This document shows positions 36,901-45,900 of a stretch of DNA of 64,000 nt, piece by piece. The translations under genes and the position numbers were made by a program. This DNA comes from Notospermus geniculatus (lineage: Eukaryota; Nemertea; Pilidiophora; Heteronemertea; Lineidae): contig NMRB01000584.1 of the NCBI GenBank assembly GCA_002633025.1, positions 226,882 to 290,881 of the forward strand, given 5' to 3'. The number at the start of each line of letters is the position of its first letter. Position 1 is the stretch's first letter. Below the pieces are notes generated by a model. It was not told where the DNA came from and did not search any database. It saw only the letters and a program-made list of their open reading frames with translations.

Positions 36901-39900
36901 AACAGAACAACCAAGGTAGGGAGAAATTTGTAATCCGCGAGATTCATCGGAGTCTTCCTTGCCCTCCATGACCCGTTTTCCTTGGTTAGTTTTCCCCTGA
37001 CGCTCCTCTACGTTTTCTCGTGCGAGTTGGCGCTCAATGGGAAGTTCACCATGTTAGTCGTCTTCGATAATCGAAGGCCGATCTGCTCACCACTGCGTTA
37101 CATCGCACCGATGTAACGCAGTGGTGAGCAAATCGACCTTCGAATATCGAAGATGCATGTTAGTATTCTTAAGCCAGCAGCACACCAGGCGATATCGCAA
37201 GCGATCTGGGTTGGCCGCATAGAAACTCCGCTACCGCTAGCGGAGCCCATCTGCCGATAGTGTTGTACATGTTTCCATGCATTTTAACACCGATAGGCTG
37301 TCGAAGCACTAGCGGAGTTTCTATGCGGCTACCCCTGATTGCTACCGAGCAAAATGGGTTGTTGACGCCAGGTGTGCGCTGGACAGCAATGCACGGAACC
37401 TTCTTGCCAGTGATGTTCGCCCAATCTCAAACAATACCAAAACCGATATCGCCTGGTCTGCGGTGGCTTTCGAGAAGATCGGTGGCGATTAGATCGCTTG
37501 CAATATCGCCTGGTGTGCGGCTGGCTTTATGGCTTAGCCTTGACCAATGACACAAACAACTGCCCATGGTTTCCGACAGCTGAGCAGGCCATAGATAGAG
37601 AGCCAACTGGCGCGAGAAAACTCTCACGTGTGGAGGACCGACTGGTACTAGAACTACGAGTGATAACCAGTCGGGACCCCGCGAGAACCAACCTGAGAAG
37701 ACCCGCACGTATAGAGGACCGCCTGGTTGGAGGACCATGAGTGATGACCATTCGGGGGCTGCGGTGATGGTTTAATCATGTTTGTGTCGTGATCCGTTCC
37801 ACAGATCAATTGACGTACTGTTCGTACGACAGCAGATGGATGAGCCCATGTTATTCATCATCTTTTATCGCAGACATGTTGTGCCGATGTAACAATCCCT
37901 CACACCGTGTATGTCTAGACACACCATCTACGGTTTCCCCATTCTTGCTGGTGTCACAAAACCTATCGGGATATTGAGTTTTGATCACGCGGGCACGCTT
38001 AGGAACAGAAGCCCTACAGCTGAGCTGCTAATATTCGTTTTTTGTATATACATGTACATGTATGTAACGGTGATAAAGTATACATCATCACTTCCTTGGC
38101 TAATGTGTTTAGGGGGTATACGTCAAATCAAAGTTGTAAGGTCACAGAGGTCTGCCAGTGCCATTGCCATGGTCCAGCTTCTCCTGTTGGTGATAGTCGG
38201 TATTGCTGACAGTCCACACAGCAGAGGCTGTTGATACTTCGAATCGAAGTCCGATCACTGATGCTTTTGATATGATAATGCTGTAGGAGCTAGATCCCAC
38301 GTCTCTGTGAATTTACTACTGCCATTTTGGTGTATTATCTGAAAAATGGCAGGATGCAAGTAGTGCCTGCGACATATAAAATGAAAACATGAAAAATTGC
38401 GAAGTGCGTTCGCGCAGAAGGTGGCGAAAGAAGTTGTCGGGACCAATAGAAGACACTCCCGACTTCACGAGCGAAAAAATCAGGACATTCGTTAATTCAG
38501 AAAAAGATATCGACTTTCGATATCACTATCACTTCTAGCTGGTATGGCATGAAGAAAAATGCCCAGAGGAATTGCGCCAGAGTGACGCGGTGATTACTCT
38601 CACGAGATGTAAGAATGGGTGGGAAATGGGTCAGAGTGCGGAGGCTGATTATTGAGTGGATGGTGTCGAGGGAGCTGCCAGGCCGCAAAACGGGAAGATC
38701 AATGGTCACCGTACTCGCCGCGCAAGGCCATCGATATCTCATTCAGTGCTTACCTGTCAAGCCTTGATTATGGATTAACAGGTACTCGAGGGTGTCTTTG
38801 ATTGACTGACATACGTGGTAATCAGTGGTAACCAACACTCACGTTCTCTGATTGTCTATTAGCTGAACGGATGCGGCTGCTCAGACGACGTAAGTCAAGA
38901 CGAGGTGTGTTCCAAAAGTCACGATTCGTATCAGACTCAGCAGGGCTTCATCTATAAACTTCCCTATCTAAATTTCAGTTCCCCTTGCAAACTAATGACG
39001 GCGACAAGACGCGACCACTTCTGAAGGTCTTCGCAATTTTGGTAAGTGGATCCGAGTTTAATTCGACTAATTTGACGTTTTCCATTCAAAGCGTATATCA
39101 GAGGCAATTTCATAGCCAACGTCATATCCTGATTAAACAGCAAATATAAAAGTGGAACTCGGATGTCAATTTCTAATGGCTTCCGCGTGGTACGCATTTC
39201 CTCAGATCACGTCCACTCTCCTTCTTTCCGTCTCGTTCATGTTTTCTACCAACCCGATACAAAGTGTGAAGATGGCGAGAAGTATGTTTTTCTACCAACC
39301 TTTAAATTCCGCTCGCCTGCCAATCAGAACGGACGTGCCTTTCTATCTGTTACTGGAGACACGTCGAGTAGCAATTCGCTCTTCCGATATAAAAAGACCT
39401 AAAGCTGAATGTTTTTCTGACCTTTACTCGGCTTGGCTTCAGCAAATATTTTCCATCAGTTCCAATTCCAAGGCGGATAACGCATGTTTAGCTTCTTATC
39501 AATGTGATCAGTGTAGTCTTGGTCTCATCACCTCCTCGTGTCACCTGGTCCGAGGATGATACACCTGGTATTTCCGCCGGCGGTTCGTTTCTTCGGTACA
39601 GTAGGCACAACAGGCCGCAATGGAGCGATAAATTTGCATGACGTGTGATTTCCCGTGTCTTCGGGTGCGACACCTGCCAAATGTCTGGACGCCGATTCAT
39701 CGTATCCACGGCCCCCACCATCTTGTTTTTTGCGGAGATTTCATGCGCGCGCACTTATCTGGTAGGCAAACCAAACATGTGACTGGTCCAAAATACGAAT
39801 TGCCTACCAACATGTCTTTTGCTTACGAGGAATTCCGCAGCAACCAAGATGGCGGAAGGCCGTCGATTCGATGATAGTCCGACGCTCATTTGTTGGGTGT

Positions 39901-42900
39901 TTTTGCTAGCTACCTGTACTTTCTATGTTAATTCCCCTGGCTGAGAAGGGGCCATGTGATAGAGATACAGGCAGTTCTTGCGGATCTACATCGCAGTCAA
40001 CAGGTTTCTTGCTGCACTACACATTGAAATCTTGAACATAGACAAGAGTGAAAGAAGCGCCTCGTTTAGCTAGTGCTCTGCGGAAGATCCGCAGGTGAAC
40101 AGGGTGTAATTTCCTGTTTAGGGCGCTGCTAACTTCATCATGGAGCTAATTCCGTCGAATTGAATGATGGTAATGAATTATACGAGAAAAGTACCCGGCT
40201 TGTGGTTGGTGGCGACATAGAGCCGAGGTGTGAGAGGGAGAAAATGTCCCAATGGAAAATGACAAACTCCATTGGGTGATACGAATAACCTTTACTCGGC
40301 TTGGCTTCAGCAAATATTTTCCATCAGTTCCAATTCCAAGGCGGATAACGCACGTTTAGCTTCTTTAGCTTCTTATCAATGTGATCAGTGTAGTCTTGGT
40401 CTCATCACCTCCTCGTGTCACCTGGTCCGAGGATGATACACCTGGTATTTCCGCTGGCGGTTCGTTTCTTCGGTACAGTAGGCACAACAGGCCGCATTGG
40501 AGCGATAAATTTGCATGACGTGTGATTTCCCGTGTCTTCGGGTGCGACACCTGCCAAATGTCTGGACGCCGATTCATCGTATCCACGGCCCCACCATCTT
40601 GTTTTTTGCGGAGATTTCATGCGCGCGCACTTATCTGGTAGGCAAACCAAACATGTGACTGGTCCAAAATACGAATTGCCTACCAACATGTCTTTTGCTT
40701 ACGAGGAATTCCGCAGCAACCAAGATGGCGGAAGGCCGTCGATTCGATGATAGTCCGACGCTCATTGGTTGGGTGTTTTTGCTAGCTACCTGTACTTTCT
40801 GTGTTGATTCCCGTGGCTGAGAAGGGGCCATGTGGTAGAGATACAGGCAGTTCTTGCGGATCTACATCGCAGTCAACAGGTTTCTTGCTGCACTACACAT
40901 TGAAATCTTGAACATAGACAAGAGTGAAAGAAGCGCCTCGTTTAGCTAGTGCTCTGCGGAAGATCTGCAGGTGAACAGGGCGTAATTTCCTGTTTAGGGC
41001 GCTGCTAACTTCATCATGGAGCTAATTTCGTAGAATTGAATGATGGTAATGAATTATACGAGAAACGTACTCGGCTTGTGGTTGGTGGCGACATAGAGCC
41101 GAGGTGTGAGAGGGAGAAAATGTCCCAATGGAAAATGACAAACTCCATTGGGTGATACGAATAAAACGCAGTAAATGCTTTTACTTCCTTTCTGCTGTAC
41201 ATATGCATTGGAGAGTCGTGTACAAAACTGGAGTAGCATTTACTTGGCTNGGAGGGTAATAAGCCAGGCTTCGGTAATCCCAAGTTTAATTCAGGCTGTG
41301 CAATGAACTCGGAATTGATTAAGCTGTTCTTATGACCAGACACAAGCGCGACTTACGTGAACTCGAGTTTGAGGAATAAGCTAGGCTCAGGTGAGCCAGA
41401 CCTGAACAACCGGGCATAAGAATCTTGATTTCGTAGTCGTGTTCTTCATTGACAAGATGCTGCAAAATGTCAAAGGTACGGCCAAAACATTGTCCAGATC
41501 GCAAAAAAACACAGTATAAAACCAGCGCAGATTAAAATCTTGCGAGGCCTAGTTCGTTTTTACTGGGTACTTTGTCGGGGACATCGTCAGCGCATAATTT
41601 TTTCAATAAGCTCGCAGCTTTTTCTCGAATCCCGCTCATTTCCCGATAAATTTCAGCAACCGCCGTACGTTTACCGTAACACGGACACCGTAAGGAGAAT
41701 TCGCCGTCCGTACCGAGGAATCCTGGTGGATGTTCTAGACACCATGGCAGCCGGTTTAGGCGTTGATTACACCATTGTTAAGACCATGGAGGGGTCGTAT
41801 GAAGGCTTATACGAGGACATGATGTTCGAAATCATCGATATTCAAAAGAAAACCGTAAGTTACAGAACTGAACCCAGCTTCATGCACTTTTGCTAGTGGT
41901 TACGGTCTGGCGTGGTTACTGAGGCCCAAACTGTCGTTACCAATTCGCCCTCCAGTGTTAGGCCTTGGGTTTGGTTAAGGCCTGAACCCATTGACGTTTT
42001 CACGCCCTGAAACCTTCGCCAGTGTTTGGTGGCAGAGGGTGGAAAATACATGTAACAAAGGTTAAATGTATCGCCGTCGCACTGGGTACGATACCAGGCG
42101 TGAAAATGCGTCAGTAATAATAATAATATTTATTGTTTTAAGACCGTTACACTGATGTCTCAACCGTCTTTACACATAAAACATATTAATTGTAATAAAA
42201 ATCTAGATAAAAATGTACATTTGATTTACTGATAAATACATGTAATTGAATGACTAGGATTTACTTATAATGCTTTTTAAACAGGTATGTTTTCAGTTGA
42301 GATCTGAATTGACTAAAGCGTGTCAACGACCTGAGACTAGTAGGAAGACTATTCCACAACTTCGGTGCCGCCACACTAAGGGCCCGGTCACCGTACTGCT
42401 GACTAGTTGACTTTCCGTGAGACTTGTAGGAAAAGGGGTTCAGATCAGTGGGTTCAGATCTTTAGGGCTCTAGAGTGTGTACCAGGGGGCGAATTGCGAA
42501 AGGGCAAAATAGGAATCATCCGAAACCACCATCAATGCTTTCTCTACAGCGCAAGTAAACTTGTAACGCAGAGCCTGTACGAACGCCACTAGACTCTTGT
42601 ACCCGTCGATCTTTTACGAGAGTTCATGAATTTCCACCAACAACCTGCTGTGATATACTAGACGAAATCACAAGCTGCTTCTCCTCAGCTGATCCAGGAA
42701 TCAATTAGATGAGTGACAGATGAAATCTTCTCTTTAGGATATTGACATCTTCTTGGGACTCCCTGAAACATCCAATCTTGAGAACCGCTTTGATTTCGCG
42801 GGAGAGATCCTGACGTCTGGAACTGTGGCCATGGCCCGTATTCTTCACGATGACGGCGATGATGATGTCTTTGCCTTCATGCGGCCCTTCGACACCATCG

Positions 42901-45900
42901 TGTGGTTGTGTATTCTCTTCTTACTAGTCGTGGTAACTTTGGTGATGTACTGTGTTAACGTCTGCCACAGGGAGAAGAACAAGGCCCGAAACAAACAAAA
43001 AAGGTTGGTTTTGTCGCTAAAGCCAGCAGCGCACCAGGAGATACCGCAAGTGATCTAATCGCCACCGATCTTCTCGCCAGCCACCGCAGACGAGGCGATA
43101 TTGGTTTTGGTGTTGTTTGATGGACCAGCATCGCTGGTGAGAAGAATCCACGCATCGTTGTCCAGCGCACACCTGGCGTCAATTGCCGATTTTGCTCGGT
43201 GGCGAGCAGGGCTGACCGCATAGAAAGTCCGATAGTGCTTTCGGTGCCTATCGGCTGTTTAGTTAATGGGAAAATGCGTTATAACTACATGTAACTGCCG
43301 ATAGGCGCCGGTAGCACTGTCAGACTCTGTGCGGCCGGCCCAGATCGCTTGCGATATCGCCTGTGTGCTGTTTGGTAGTCATCTCGAAATATCGTGGCCT
43401 ACGGTCGCTTCGGTCTTTGCCTTCGGATTATCCTTCACTCACAGATAGAGGTATTCCGAAGGCGTGGTGCGTGATACGAACCCTTGATGTTTGAAGATAG
43501 TTGTGCAAAAGGGACAGAAAGTAAAGTACATCAGATGCAAATTCATCGTATTCATTGGCGTCGGACAAAATAACACTAAACCCACGTAATGCGGCGTTGG
43601 ATTAGGAGGGACAAATACAAGTTGATGTGGTATGGGACGGGGGCGTGACATCTCATCCTAATGTAGCTTATATCCCTGGACACCCAATTTAATCAACGAG
43701 ATCACCGTGTGTCTCTCTGGTGTTCCATCCCAAATTGAGTTGTTCGTTCATTTGAATTATCCATTTTCAATTATTTTGAATCCCACTGCTCAAGGGAATA
43801 ACTCCTGCAACCAATCGCGTCCACGGACGCCTGTCATGGTTATCGACTTCATATTGTCATATACGCAGATCACAATTGCCAATAATTGGCCTGGGGATTT
43901 GGGACAGGAAAATTGATGCTAATACAGGCACGATACTGTCGCCATACAAGCTTTTCAATTGACATGGGTAATAAATACAGTCATACATGTCTGGTCATTC
44001 GGCTGCAACATGTTCCATCGAAGCCAATCAGCAGAAAGTGCTGTCATCTGGCACAAACTACTGGAACCTTTATTAGCTACTAAAAACATGACAATGACAA
44101 CGATGCCACTACATGACAACGCACTAGTTCCAGATTCCGCCTGTTTCGCCGAGTCTAAGTACAAATCCTCCGGCCATGTAGAATTAGCGGAATCAGCAGA
44201 TCTGGCTGACCCTTGTCTGATGTGTGTGTAATCATCAGATGATCCAACCTTCTCTACAAACAGGTCAAAGGAAAGGGATAGCAACGAAAACGACTCAACC
44301 ACGAGGACCACTTCGACCAAACTCCGTCAGAAGGAATTCTGTCCAAAGACGACAGCAGGTCGAGTCCTCAGTGGCGTATGGGGTCTCTTCAGTGTCATCG
44401 TCCTTGGATACTACACAGCCAATCTCACTGCGTTCCTTGCACTTTCCAAGAGGGCCCTCGGTAGGTCAGATTTTCTTCGACCCTTCGCTCTTCACGAAAG
44501 GGTCAAAATTCAGTTTATCGTTGCAAGATACGGTGTCACCTTCAAGAATGAATTGCATTTGGTAAAGCTTGCCTTTGGTAAAGCCATATACCCCTAAAGG
44601 GCGGCGCACACGAGCGACAATTTTGACCGATTTGTCGGCCGACTTGGCTTCCGACCGCCAAAGCGGCAAGATTTGGCGCTTCTGATTGGCTCACCAGTCT
44701 CGTCGGCGGTCGCCCAGATTTAGTCGCTCGTGTGCGCCGCCCTTAATCGAAACAGTGTTGCCGGTCGGCCGAGCAGACTTCGGCCTTTGCATTGGCTGGC
44801 TTGGTTGGTCTTGTCTGAAGTGGCATAACTCAGAACTACGTAGGCCTACTGCATGTGTTGGATGAAAGGTTTAATCGGGGCTGTCCGTGGTTTAGTACGT
44901 AAACACCTTTCAAGAAGTTGATCCCTTTAAAACTAGGAATGATCTTCTTCCTGTTCCGCCCATACAGACATCAAATCGTTGTCAGACCTGTCATCCCAGG
45001 ATCATCTCCCATACGGCATGATCAACAACAGCTTCCTGCACAGAAGACTTAAGCGTTCCAGCAATGTTCTTTATCAGAAAATACTTAGCAACCTTAAAGA
45101 GGAGAATCTCCTTTCCAGTGACGAAGAAGGTGAGTCGGAGTATGTGTTATTGGTAGCCAGACTTGGACCATTTAGGAAACGGATTGACATGGTGTCTTCC
45201 CATTTCGTCCAGCTATCGACGTTGTAGGCCTACTTGGGGGCGAATCGGGAACCGGGGGCAGTGGGAATAAATGGAAGCATAGGGGGCTCCTGAAGTCGCT
45301 CGAATCCTTGACCATCGCAGCTCTTCCGAAACTTCCCTCCTCCCAGAACGTTGTGCTGGGGAGTATTGCACAAGAATGACCGTAGCATGGAGGAATTTTA
45401 GGACAAAGCTCCTTGTGTGCTGTTGCACACCTCTAAGCCATGGGTAGATGCTTAAGCCTGTAGAGGAAAGCGTGCATTGCTGTGATCTTCAGAAGATGGC
45501 GTGAAGCATGACCGTTAATCCATTGTACATCTACACACGTCTTTCATCATAGGCCTGTTCAATGGTGGTGCCTGCGGGTCCATGTTTCAGAATAAATTGG
45601 GTTTTTTCAACAACGCCCAGTTTGTACAGGCCAATGTACACAACTAGCAACCAACGAAGCTGGCAAGCTTTTGTGAATTAGGCTAGGCTGTATTATGGTA
45701 TGTAATTTTCATGTGAGTAGGCCGTCTGTGATTGAAACCATGCAAACATTTAATCTTTCAGGGAAACGTCGAACAGTAAAAGAACAATTCGCCTTTCTGG
45801 GTGATTCAAATGTTCTTCAATATGATATGAAAGACGAGGAGAAATGCGAAATAGCAATAATAGGACCGCCGATAGTCAACAACACCCTCGCACTTGCGAT

